Assembly (NCBI GenBank): GCA_018806985.1
Contig: JADANN010000457.1
Span: 3,257,001 to 3,321,000 of the forward strand
Direction: 5' to 3'
DNA: 64,000 bases
DNA from: Angiostrongylus vasorum
Taxonomy: Eukaryota; Nematoda; Chromadorea; Rhabditida; Metastrongylidae
Numbering within the stretch: position 1 is the first letter of the stretch; each line of letters starts with the position of its first letter. This document shows, in pieces, positions 48,480 through 59,200 of the stretch. Both the position numbers and the translations under genes were made by a program. The notes beneath the pieces are model-generated. The model ran no database searches. It saw nothing but the letters and a program-made list of their open reading frames with translations, and had not been told where the DNA came from.

Positions 48480-50125
48480 ATGATGGACGCCCTACATCGC
48501 CATGTTAGACGGTTCCCACATGTTCACAACAGGACGTTTTGGATTGGATGGAGGCCTGCCTACCAAAATTGTTTCGTAACTTTTGACCTCATATATTTTT
48601 TACGAAATGCGGGTAACCAGTGGAAGACAGTGGAGTAACCTGAAAGTTGGAGTTTATTGAATACAATAAAAAATCCGGAAAATGATGTTACAGTGTAGTC
48701 CGTTTAATTTTAGCTTTGGATAACTCATATGTAAAGTTCGATACTCCGTTTTTCTTCATGATCGTGAAACAAGGGGCGTTCGGACGGATCGTCCATTGCA
48801 TTGGTCGCTTTGTAAGTGGTTAAGAACAAATACTGAATAAATTATGACAATAACATAAGTTTTTGAAAAAGACGAACTGGGCTTCAGTATATTCACAGCA
48901 TGGGAAAATTATGACACTCAACAGTAGCAAGGTGAACATTGAGCTTTCTCACTGCTGAGTGGACATTCCTGCTTGTGAGTGATGCTTGGGAGGGTGAAGG
49001 TGGAAATTTTGTGTTCTTTTTTGGCTGGCTCATGGGATGGCCTCTGATTTCATGACGCTACAGACTTACGGGTTTTTTTCGACAACAGGGGATAAATTTT
49101 TAAAAAAGTAAAGTGCTTAAAGGGTTGGAAAAACTGTCGTATTACGAGAGCGATTGCTTCAATATGCATGGCATGTATATTGTTATCTGCTATGTGCTAG
49201 GACGGTTTACCCTACAAATACACTCAAGTTATAATTTGGCGGGATATGTTGGGACTACTTATGGATTTTTTATATACAGAAGTTGAATACGACAACCATT
49301 ATTTATCATAGCGATTGGAATTGAAATAAAAGTCGACAACCAGTCATGTTCCCTCTCAATGAACTCTTCAGAAAAAAGGTTCCTCTTACATTTCCAAATG
49401 CAGAACAAAGCGTTCTTTGTTCGATATCTGTTACAACATTTATCCTGATTGAGCTGCCGAATGACTTCAAAAACGGAAACAGAGATCACGAGAGGCAAAG
49501 TAAGAACGAGTCATATATGACTCACCTCTTCCGCAGCCTTTCTATAGATAGTGCTAGGTTAGAACTAAGAACAGTGATCCCCTAAAACGTTAATTAACCC
49601 ATACCACTTTGTAAACACAATGTAATGTCGATGGGAATCTGGAACAAGCGACAGTATGGGCACTACAGTGTCCATATTCGATTTAGTGGGTTCCAGAGAT
49701 TTTTTTCACCGGACTAAGTGTACCCGCTCGAGAGTTAGCCCAAAGCAGATCAAGTAATAGAGGTGAGACAAGAAAACCATTATCCACACTTAATGATTTA
49801 CCAAACACCTTTTTTTTCAGAGGAGTTCAGTGATCGGCAATTTGAGCAGCAATTAACTTTTTATTTCATTTTTAGTGACTACGATGAATCTTGGTTGTTC
49901 TCTGGAAAGTGTAAGTGTAAAAATTACAGAAATAGACTCGAAATAGGCTGGAGAGCACTTTCGGATACAGACGCCAATACATGCTCATAAAGGGTCATAG
50001 TAACACGTAGAAAATGTAGGTTACCTATTATTCATGCCAATAAAACGATGGAGCAATTGTCTTCTACAATGTTGCCATGTTCAATACCCCTTTAATTTCC
50101 TATTTATTGACAAGAGGTTTTTTTT
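48480..50125. other. no supported gene
   Basis: A strong acceptor (TTTTTTTTCAG) at about 49820 precedes the open frame EEFSDRQFEQQLTF, ending TAA 49990. It may be a lone exon, but no partner was found. Confidence 0.35.
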
Positions 50126-50129
50126 ATTT

Positions 50130-50800
50130 TCGAAAAACCAAGAAGTCTGTAGCCGTCGAAAAACTGCACGTTGTCCATTGGGCCAGCCACGAAATGCGGT
50201 AGCCGTGGCGAAAAAGAGGTAACAATAGATCTCTTGTAAAGCGTGCAGGGACGAATACGTTGGCGAAATGGGTAGCCCGTTCTGCGTCCGCATAAAAGAA
50301 CACCTAGTCGGTAAATCTAAATTAAGACAACACACTCCACTAGGCGCGCATAGGATGCAGGAACACAGCGGAGAAGATTTTTGAAGCTGGAATCACTATC
50401 CTCACGCAGGAATCCAAAACATCGGCGCGTAAAACTTTTGAGGCGTTTTGGATAAATTCCAAAAATCCAAAAATGAACCGCAAAGAGAGTGTCTTGTCAT
50501 CACGCGTGACCTGGCGCCACACCTCAGGCTGATCCAGTGACCTGACCCAGGCACAGTCCTCGCCCGTGTATTACTCTGTGCTGCTGCTCTCCACCAACTA
50601 ACTTAAATAATTACAACAAATAAACGGTAGGTGTTTAAATGGAGCTGTTTCTTATGCGAATGCAAATTTATTTGTTAAGTTTTATCTGCTAGGGTTATGA
50701 AAGTGTTTGGCTGAGTAGATCGCATCTCAATTTGACCTTTCCAGGCTCTGAAGAAGGCGAAACCGCCGAAACGTCAGCTATTGTATTCTAATAAATTCTA
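50130..50800 (+). mobile_element. Penelope-like element 3' end with GIY-YIG endonuclease and hammerhead
   Basis: About 50240-50375 reads SCKACRDEYVGEMGSPFCVR then IKEHLVGKSKLRQHTPLGAH and RMQEHSGEDF, the GIY-YIG endonuclease core of Penelope-like retroelements: EYVGE for the second half of the motif, R-IKEH-L for the helix, TPLGAHR following. After a T5 run at 50378-50382 the frame shifts by one and continues EAGITILTQESKTSARKTFE and AFWINSKNPKMNRKE. PLEs encode RT plus this nuclease; the RT is absent, so this is a 3' fragment. A hammerhead core lies 200 bp further on. Confidence 0.82.
50744..50779 (+). ncRNA. minimal type I hammerhead ribozyme, intact core
   Basis: Stem I GGCU (50744-50747) with AGCU (50776-50779), box 1 CUGAAGA (50748-50754), stem II GGCG (50756-50759) and CGCC (50764-50767) with loop AAAC, box 2 GAAA (50768-50771), then CGUC with cleavage expected after C 50775. 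Stem III is reduced to AC/GU with no loop. This is the form known from PLE flanking repeats, which is thought to act as a dimer. All conserved core bases are present. Confidence 0.65.
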
Positions 50801-51280
50801 TAATAACAACCTCGTGTCTGCTTATTGAAGAAAAAACGTCGGATCAACAAGAGATCTTTTCAGAGCAACATCGAAACCAATCCCGCTCCAACGGATATTC
50901 ATGGTCCTAGCATTGTCTAACGGATAGGACGCTATCGAGGCGCGGTCGTTAGAACTGAACTTGCACAGATATCGAATTTCTCATTTAACGTTCTTTTCAC
51001 TGAATTTCTAATTGGACTCCTGTTTGAGTTCAAATGAAGAATAAGCAGACTCCTGAGTTGGTCAGAGCGTTTGTGGATGAGATCGCGAATAATTGAAGTG
51101 GTGACTAAACTTTGGTTTGACGAAGGACTACGCAAAATGAAGCACAAAGTAGGAATTCCTACGACAGCTAGACATGTACATTGCGTTGTGTTATTGTTAG
51201 CCTAAATATTTGAAAACAGTTGCAGATGTAGTCTCTAAAGATTGCAATGGTGACCAGTATGAGCTATCTGACTTTTACAT
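50800..51280. other. no supported feature
   Basis: Between the PLE end and element H copy at 51285; no gene. Confidence 0.35.
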
Positions 51281-51317
51281 GTATCCCTTCATTGACAAAC
51301 TAACACGACGGTGACAA

Positions 51318-51356
51318 AGTGGTTTATTCGGCTAACGTTTCGACATCTTCGTCTTA
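51318..51356 (-). ncRNA. hammerhead motif, left arm
   Basis: On the minus strand: stem I CGGCU/AGCCG perfect over 5 bp, CUGAUUA (one core base changed from CUGAUGA), stem II GAC/GUC, GAAA, CGUU triplet. Nearly intact. Confidence 0.55.
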
Positions 51357-51516
51357 ATCAGAGCCGATGACCCGAGTCGATGGTTCATAGTCGTTCATAC
51401 TCTAGACTTGGTGTCTTCGTTTCGCATTAAGCTGAATCTCCCTCAGTGGAGCACCGCTCCACACGACGAGTGACACATCACAGCGAGAAAACGAACGACT
51501 GTGGACCATCCACTTG

Positions 51517-51553
51517 GATCGTCTGCTCTGACGAAGACGAATACATCGAACCG
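51517..51553 (+). ncRNA. hammerhead motif, right arm
   Basis: CUGACGA box intact, stem I GCU/AGC, but box 2 is GAAC and stem II pairs poorly. Decayed. Confidence 0.45.
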
Positions 51554-51659
51554 TTAGCCCAATAAACCTTTTTATTAACCTCGTGTTAGCTTATCAATAA
51601 TGGAGTACATGTTGATCAACTATATCGAGTTTAAAGGAAAGTCGATTCTTGGAATATTC

Positions 51660-52185
51660 TATTTCTGTGCAGACGAGCATTCTACAAAAAATTGCGACAA
51701 GGGTTTTCATATCTTGATGTGTTTTGGGGGTGTGCACTCCTTCGAATTGACTGCTGCGCCACGATATGAGGGAATGCGTTCGTGATTCTCCGTTAGATTA
51801 TTTATGTTATTTTACATCCTCAGAAAAAGTTCAGCTGCCCATGGTCTGCAACAAAAAGCGTTCTCATTAGTGGCCATTCGCAAAGCTCCTTGCATCGACT
51901 AACCATCTAGAAGAATGGGTTCAGAATTCGAGCTTGATGTATTTTTACACAATTTCATTCTCCTAAACATGCTTCTGATGTTCCAGACATTCTACTTCTA
52001 CTACACAATCTTCTAAAAAGAATTTTCCTTGTAAAAGCATTTTATTCTACCTACCCCGACAACACATTTTGAGCGGAATCAGCACTTCTTGCCTATGATT
52101 CACGTCCTCGCTTTCATATTCTACGAATGTCTTCTGTATTTATGTGCTGGTTTTGTTGCTGCTTAAATATTTTTTAACATTCTTC
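51660..52185. other. no supported feature
   Basis: AT-rich, no gene. Confidence 0.35.
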
Positions 52186-52189
52186 ATGA

Positions 52190-52400
52190 CTGTTGTTGAA
52201 TGCTGGTCGAATCGATCCTTTTTGGAGTCCTGGGATCGCCAAATTAAGGCTTCCCCACATCGTTATCACAGGCAGCCGTCTTTTTTGTCGTTTTTGTCCT
52301 TTTTGTGAGCTGGTCGCAGACCAATTTGCCTGCCACCAATTTGCAAAGTCCGGAGATTTAGGAGGCTTGTTGGACCGGTGGGAACACTGAACCAGTTCTT
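52190..52400 (-). repeat. SINE-C copy, decayed
   Basis: Shares GAATGCTGGTCGAATCGAT and TGGAGTCCTGGGAT with the copy at 59990, and GGAGGCTTGTTGGACCGG near the head. The head itself is missing. Confidence 0.5.
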
Positions 52401-52404
52401 TGAC

Positions 52405-53345
52405 AAATACCCGAATTATATCAATGCTACTGCGCTACCGTCCACCGGCTTGATATTCACGTGCTCAATAGTTGTTAAAAAACGTGTTCTTGTGAATACA
52501 CTTTTCAATTCTTTGTAGTGCTTGTTTGGCAAGTCTTTTTTTCCTAGAAATTGAAGAAGATTTCCACCTTTCGAGACATTCTACTTCTGTTCATTCACGA
52601 CATAAGCGACTGTTGGCATTGTTTTACTTCTAGTGGGGCTTCCGAGTAGAAACGTCGAACTCCTTAACTTGTGTGGATCTTTTCGTATCGTGGATGAGAA
52701 ACTGTGTGTTCACCACATTTCGGCATTTAGTGATACTCTTGACTTGGCGGACGGCATGCCATTGTGTATTGTGTGGAGGTGGGAGATGCGTCCTCAAATA
52801 AATACTGTGAGGCAAACTCCGGCTATCTGTGCACCCATAGAGTAGCGACACTTCACCAGACATACGTGAATGCACGCGTTGTCAACCTGAAGTTTGTTCT
52901 TTTGTCGGCTGAAACCAAATTCTTAATTTGTTGCCTCACTAAAGTCTTTTGAATAAGCAAGTGTACACAACTTACGTTGGGGAAACGTGTGCATTTTTTA
53001 CAATGCATTCAGTGAGCCTTATGATGTTAGAAGTGGAACAGAATGCATGGTGCCCTTCTTCTGCCCTAAACAATGACGAGCTGACATAATCACGTATCGA
53101 AACAATGTTTTTTATCTTTCTAGACTAATATTGTGCAAATTTAATGGTCAAAGAGAAATGGTGGACTTGGTTTTCAAATTAAATCTAGGTCTGCGTGTGT
53201 GTGTGTGTGTGTTGCAAGCATTGCGCTAAATGCGTCCCGCTAGATATTACGACAGAATAGGGTGCTTTTTTTTGCTGCTAAAAAATGGTTTTCCTGCCAA
53301 CTTCTATGTAGTGTTACCTTATAATTTTTTCCAAAAAATTATTAA
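52405..53345. other. no supported gene; (TG)n at 53194-53212
   Basis: Short TG array; two short frames around 52630-52950 unsupported. A SINE-A-like scrap (CAATGCATTCAGTGAGCC) is at 53000. Confidence 0.35.
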
Positions 53346-53352
53346 TACTACT

Positions 53353-53640
53353 CGTGCATGTAGGGCAGTGGTTGGAGGAGTTCTGTAATACACATGAGAT
53401 GGATCCCAGCGCCCCCAGACTCCCAAGCCCTCCATCACTCCGGGGTCGGCAAATTACTACCAGACTTGTATGGGAGGATAGCAGCGCTGGCTCAATAGAT
53501 TGGTAGGCCACCACATCTGTCATTGTCATTGTGAAGGCGTTTTCTCAATTCAGCCACCTCCAACGAAGCTTAATGAAGTCGAATGCATAGCGCACCTTCA
53601 GGGATTGATCAAGGTCGAGAGATTTATCTTTTATCCTTTA
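53353..53640 (+). repeat. SINE-A copy 11
   Basis: Complete; head CATGTAGGGCAGTGGTTGGA, body CCCTCCATCACTCCGGGGTC, tail GGGATTGATCAAGGTCGAGA with TTATCTTTTATCC. Confidence 0.92.
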
Positions 53641-54250
53641 CGTATAATCATGTCGATCGGCTGTCTATGAACAGCATAGCATGACTATGTTGACTTTGTA
53701 CAAGAGCAAATGAGCTAACTACACCATACCCACTAGCTAGAAGTTCTAGAAGGTTATATAGCCCCATATAAGTCCATCCGAGAGCTACGCAACCTCTCAC
53801 AGGCTACCAAAGAGCTTCGAAATTTCAACGTATCAAGTTTTAAAAGGGTTTCAGTGAGACCAGACCTAAACAACGCATCAATTCCTTGCAGTACCAGAGC
53901 GTAGACTCTTCAAGCTACCGGTTTTAGTGTTGTCGCTACAGCCGTAGATTACATAAAATTACCGTTTGGAAGAAAATCATTATTTATTGGGAGCGGTAAG
54001 CTTACGGCGCAATGGTTATAGGTGCAGCACGGTGTTTGGTGATCGACCCCGCCATAGCCAACTCAGCCTCCCTTCTCTGTTGATAGGCAAGCAGAGTAAA
54101 GTTCATTAAAGTGCAAGTAAGTGTATAGAAATGGCATAGCATGATTGTGTTCCTTCTTATCATGTCATCAAGCAACTTGTGAGGAATAGTTAGAACATTT
54201 CATTGTAGACAGCCCTTCACTAAACCTCGGTATAAATGATCAATGTGTCT
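53641..54250. other. no supported gene; tRNA-like stretch
   Basis: GCTTACGGCGCAATGGTTAT at about 54000 with GTGATCGACCCCGCC downstream is an A box/B box pair, probably a SINE head with no recognised body. Confidence 0.35.
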
Positions 54251-54254
54251 TATT

Positions 54255-54600
54255 TCATTGATAAGCTAACACGAAGGTGTTACCACATACTTATTCGGCC
54301 AACGTTTCGACCGTCTTCCTTTTCCTCAGAGTCGATGGTCCACAGTCGTTCGTACTTTCAATGTGGGGTCATCGTTGTTGTATTGAGTCAAATCCTCCTC
54401 AGTTGAGCAGATGAGGCAATCAATGTTACGACCATTATTCTGATTCATTTCGGCGCAAATCAACCATTGCCAGAAGTTGCCCTTTATGAGTACGTGGCTA
54501 TTCCGTAGTATGTTCTGCACTTTCCCATGTCGACATAACACTCCACCGACCTGTATTCTATCGCTGTACTTCTTCTTCGTCTTGACTGTGGCACTTTCGC
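54255..54600 (-). repeat. hammerhead-bearing element H, copy
   Basis: On the minus strand: TGAGGAGGATTTGACTC-type centre, GACTGTGGACCATCGACTCT, hammerhead-like motif, then TTATCAATGAAATAAG. Same order as the right arm at 51485-51605. Confidence 0.55.
54294..54336 (-). ncRNA. hammerhead motif, partly decayed
   Basis: CUGAGGA box and GAAA-CGUU intact; stem II and stem I pairing poor. Confidence 0.4.
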
Positions 54601-54997
54601 GTCTAAGTAGTGAACCTCAGTCAGCCAAGCCTGGCATAGATTCCGCCTATCCGTAGATCCACCACTGATCTACAGATGCACAACAATACACTATCCCACT
54701 TGCGCTCGAGCATACTTCGTAACCAACCACGTCTAATACCATTACTTCTCTATCATATCACTTTAACATCGTTGTATAAAGTATTTTACCATTGGAAGTG
54801 CTCTTTGGTTCTTTATTGCTCATGTTTTAAGATCTTATTTCGCCATTTCGTTATCAATGTATTGTTATTATTGTTGTGTACAAATGATGTCATAACCCAA
54901 GTTTGCGGCCTGGTTTCACGATAACAGCGAAAAGGCCTGCGCGACAAGAAATATCCTACAAACGAGCAACTTCAGTGTACTTTTAATTTCATGGAGT

Positions 54998-55425
54998 TCA
55001 CATTACTGTTCCTTTAGTCCATCTCTCGTCTGTGCTTATCAATATATGACCGGCCCATCTACGTTTCGCCAACGATTTGTATTCTTCTGTGTCTCGAAGA
55101 TGGAACAAATTTCGAAAATCAGAGCGTCGAACATAGGTTGGATGTTGTGACTTTCGCTCTTTGTGGATGAACCGTAGATTTTCTGACGTGGCCCACCTTT
55201 CCGCTGCACTGAATAGCGCTGGGAGCACTTTTGAGTTGAAAAGGTGAGAGCGGGATTTTTGCGTCCATTGGTTGGTTGATGGCTTCTTTGAAAGGCCCGC
55301 ATGCGGTTCATGCTGTTCTCCTTCCTTTTTCATGTTTACTGGTCGTTTAAGCTATTCGTATAAGGTAGACTGTGCAATCAGAGAAACATCCAGTTTTATT
55401 TGCTCACCTTCGCACCATGAGTTTT
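54998..55425 (-). mobile_element. fragment of the second RTE (C-terminal region)
   Basis: Minus strand reads RSHLFNSKVLPALFSAAERW, LFHLRDTEEYKSLAKRRWAG and HILISTDERWTKGTV, parallel to [39 protein letters not shown] in the 62449-64000 element. The right end (55415) matches that element near 63178. Confidence 0.85.
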
Positions 55426-55429
55426 AAGC

Positions 55430-56265
55430 TGCAGCAGAAACAACATGCAATGTGTTTGAAAACCTTCGTGGACGATCAGTGCGAGGAATATGAATCAAAT
55501 ATAAGAAGTGCTGAGAACTGCGCAGTAGATATGACGACGATTCGTGTAATAAATAGTAGGAATATTACGCCCACGTTGTCTGGATCGTAGCAGCGATATT
55601 GAAGTAAGATTATTCGATGTAAAGAAAAGTGATTCTGCAAAATCGGATAAGCTCGTAGAGTAAGAGAACAGAGCAAAAACAAAGCAGTGAGTTCATTCTC
55701 ACCAGGTTTAGAGGTTATTCGAAGCTTCCTTATTTTATTAACCATACGAATTCCATCACCATGATAATTGTAGGGAATCCTCTCCAAATAATGATTGCGA
55801 AAATCTTGCTGTATTAGTAGGCTTAAACAAAGTCGTTATAAAACTCTATTCGTTAAACGTTGCACTGCTTTTGCCTTCTTAGAGCAGATTATTCAAAGTC
55901 ATTAATTCGCTCGATTTGGTCTCCGTCGTCTCATCGCGTCGAAACTGATGCACTGGATACAACAGGCATGTTTTAACTTCATTTGGCAGTGCTCTTTTAT
56001 TCGTGAGTGTTGTCGAGATGGATGCGAAATTCACGATGATGAACTTAGAGATGATGATGAAAGAATAATAAAATTGACGGGTGACCATCATTTTCTTAAG
56101 AGCCAGTTAAGCATTTGTGGCTCTGCACTAGCGAAAGGTTTAGAGCAGATGTTTTTTTAGACGATCCTACGGAAGCAATCAGACTGTGGTACTCAACTAT
56201 CTTATTTGTTCAAGCCAATACCAACCTTCTGACATGAGAACAATTTATTTTACTGAACATTTACA
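55430..56265. other. no firmly supported gene
   Basis: A minus-strand frame at 55879-56091 ends CLLYPVHQFRRDETTETKSS and ELMTLNNLL with TAA. It looks coding and could be a further exon of the minus-strand gene or a separate terminal exon; no splice link was proven. Confidence 0.3.
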
Positions 56266-56269
56266 TAAA

Positions 56270-59200
56270 TTAAGCATCATGAATCTCTTGCAATCCGTTT
56301 AGCTGCGCCCAATTATTAACATTATAACTGATTTGAAGTTCAAAGTGGCTGCAAATCTCTAGAAACCTTTCCGTCCATCTTTTACGACAACTCGTAAAAT
56401 TTGCTCTATTGGCGTTCTTGTGTAACACTAAGACTATTGCTGGAAGGTGTACGGCATTGTTCCTCTGCACTTGAGCAGTCAATCGGCATTGAAATTCTGC
56501 ACTCCAACATAGGTCCTTCTAGAGTGCCCTAAAATTCTACTAATTGGTTGAAGACTTCCAAAAGCCTATCCACGAATTATGTTGGTGCTTTTCATCGTCA
56601 TAGGCAACTATGTTAGCAATTTGCCGACGCCGCTGCTTTGGTTCGCCTAAGCGCGAGACCGAGCAAACGAACGTGTCTTTTTGCAAGTTAACTCTAACCA
56701 GAACCTCATGAATGAGGCTTGTTCTTTGAGCAGAACCACTATCTATAATTCGAAATTTCCTGAAACACACACAAAACACCTGGTGAATTAGTTTCATCTT
56801 CAGGTCTTTCGTTAATGAACTATACAGAAGTCACCTTTTGCATTTTCTTCTTTTCTTGAGAAGTGAATAGAAACGCAGTTTTCTGCTTTTCAAGAGAATT
56901 AAATTTAATCTCCGCCTGACGCTCATCCTCCTTTAATTGCAAATATACAGCATTGGAACTGCATGTACCATTAAAATCCGGACCGTTCTCATTTTACAGT
57001 CTCTTAAGCTATTTTTCTTAGATTTCGTAACACTTTTAGCTTGCAATAATAAGATCCGTAACGGAGATAGCGCAATGAGTGTAGACTATCATGAGTTAAC
57101 GAGGCGCTAGAGGTCTTCACTGATAAGCCATTCTGAGCAAGGCGTCATTATGTGAACCAGGCAAAAGTTGAAATACAACGCATTCAGTAGACAACTGAAA
57201 AAATGTTAGCAATTCTTCGTATCGTACCTTTCTCGTGTCATCAGATCGTGAGACGTTCATCGTGCTTCTAAAACGAAAACGATCCTGAAAAGCACTGAAT
57301 ATGATGCCATCGCCACTTGTAGACGATGACACTCTAATGATCGCATCAAGTGGCCCCCTCCGCCATCCCCCCATTGTTGCAAATCTCACTAATTAAAAGT
57401 ATTGTGAAGACGTTCAATATTTTGCTAATCGCCAACATTTTTTTTGCCGCAACAACGTTCTGTATCGTATAAGGGTGTGTCGCAAAATGCCGTCCTGCAA
57501 CGTCTTTTCTGCCCATTACTGTAGCGAATTTCATCTAGCAACTCCTTCGAAATTCCTGCCACCACTAGTCGTTTATGCCGGCAATAGTGAGGACCTGGGA
57601 GGTATAGTTGCAGCAACTAGCGATGTGTGCTTGTTGTAGAGCTATCATACAGAGCAGTTTATGTAACTACTATGGTAAGAAGGACTTTGAGCTTTTCATT
57701 TTTTTCGGAGTGAAGCACTTCAAAGTTTTATGTTGTTGCAAAGTAGAAATTACACTTTCACCGTCTCTGACTGGGTTACTCATGTAGAATGAAATAAATG
57801 AACATGTGGTCACATAGTCTTTGAACATTTGGCTCTGTGGATGCAAAAAGTTGATCTCTGATCTTTGAAGGATATGTTGCTCATGCAAATTGCAAAGGAA
57901 TGTCTTTAGACGTGTTGAGAGATTGAAATGCTCCGAAACTTCAAATATTAAGTTAATCCAAAAGCAATAGTAAATTATGAAGGGAAACTTTGAAAAACTG
58001 TAACTTCGCTCAAAAACCACTTCATTAGTTGGAATAAGAACCCTTCGGCTTTACATTTTTGCTATAAACTTCCGGAGTTCTGAAAACCACAGTCTTGGAA
58101 AATACATTCAGTAACGGCTTGGCTAGCGATAATTCCAGCTTGAATTAGCTTTAGAGCTTGAATTAGAGGAGCTTGGAAATGCATTACTGAATTGGTGAGC
58201 GCAATAACTGAATAATGAATAGTGCAACTGCTGTACTTTAATACATATCTATCATATGCGATGGCTTACGTTGCCATTTCGATGTACCAATCAGTGTTTC
58301 TATCCTCACGAAAAAGTATGGTGCCTATTTGCCGATCTTGGATAAGTGGAAGGCTTGGTGAACGTGTGCTGCAAGATCGGACCAGCGCCCGATATAACTG
58401 TGTATTGAATGGCACCTTTAACAACTGCACCACATGCGCCAAAGATCCTTGTGAACTAAGAGGTTTGTTATTACCTGGCCAGACGTGCTACAAATATTCT
58501 TTAGAAAACAATATAGTTAGTGTAGGAATTAATAACTATTTTTTTCTTTTTTTACTCCAGATTTTTGAAGTTGAAAAATAACGAAATCTTCCACATATGT
58601 TTGGCTCGGTCCATTGACATTACACGGCTGGAATTAACAAGAACCGTACAGCGCTTGGAAGATACGTGAAAGCTACCGTTAGTTTCTGTCAATTGGACAA
58701 AAGCATTGCAGCTAGGAGTGCCTTCCGTATAGAAATCCCTCCTTTTTATTTGAGTACCACCTCCTTATTCTTACAGATCTATGATGAAATTTATTGCGTA
58801 ACGCTGTGAACGCTGTGAACGTGTACACAACTGTAAGGGGAAAAAAATACCACGTGCGAAGAGCGCCGTCGATAAAAGTCCTGCTCAATAGAGTCACCCA
58901 AGCAGAAGTTCTCTATTCGTTTCCTCTTCTCCACTTTGACTCCAATGCAGAATGATGCCGTGATCAGTAGAATGCAAAGAAGTCCCGTCCCCACAATATA
59001 GGTAGAAAGTGAGGTTCTCTCTTGATACTGATGAATGGAGGTGTAATCTTGCATTGGTGATGTGTTGTTTCTGAAATCGTGGTAAGTTTTCCCAAACAAC
59101 TCTTCGTTCGAAGAACCACCAATGTTTCGTGAAGTTTCCTTACTCTACAACACTTGTTGATTCGTCGTAATGGGATCCTGTAGAAATGCTGCCTGAAAGC

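Larger units (their letters stand above)
51285..51605. repeat. hammerhead-bearing element H with inverted arms
   Basis: Left arm (about 51285-51400) and right arm (about 51485-51605) are inverted copies: ACTAACACGACG at the left against CGTGTTAGCTTATCAATAA at the right, both carrying the GAAACGTTAGCC ribozyme end pointing outward. A short unique centre includes GGTGTCTTCGTTTCGCATT. It looks like a foldback or composite element. Confidence 0.65.
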
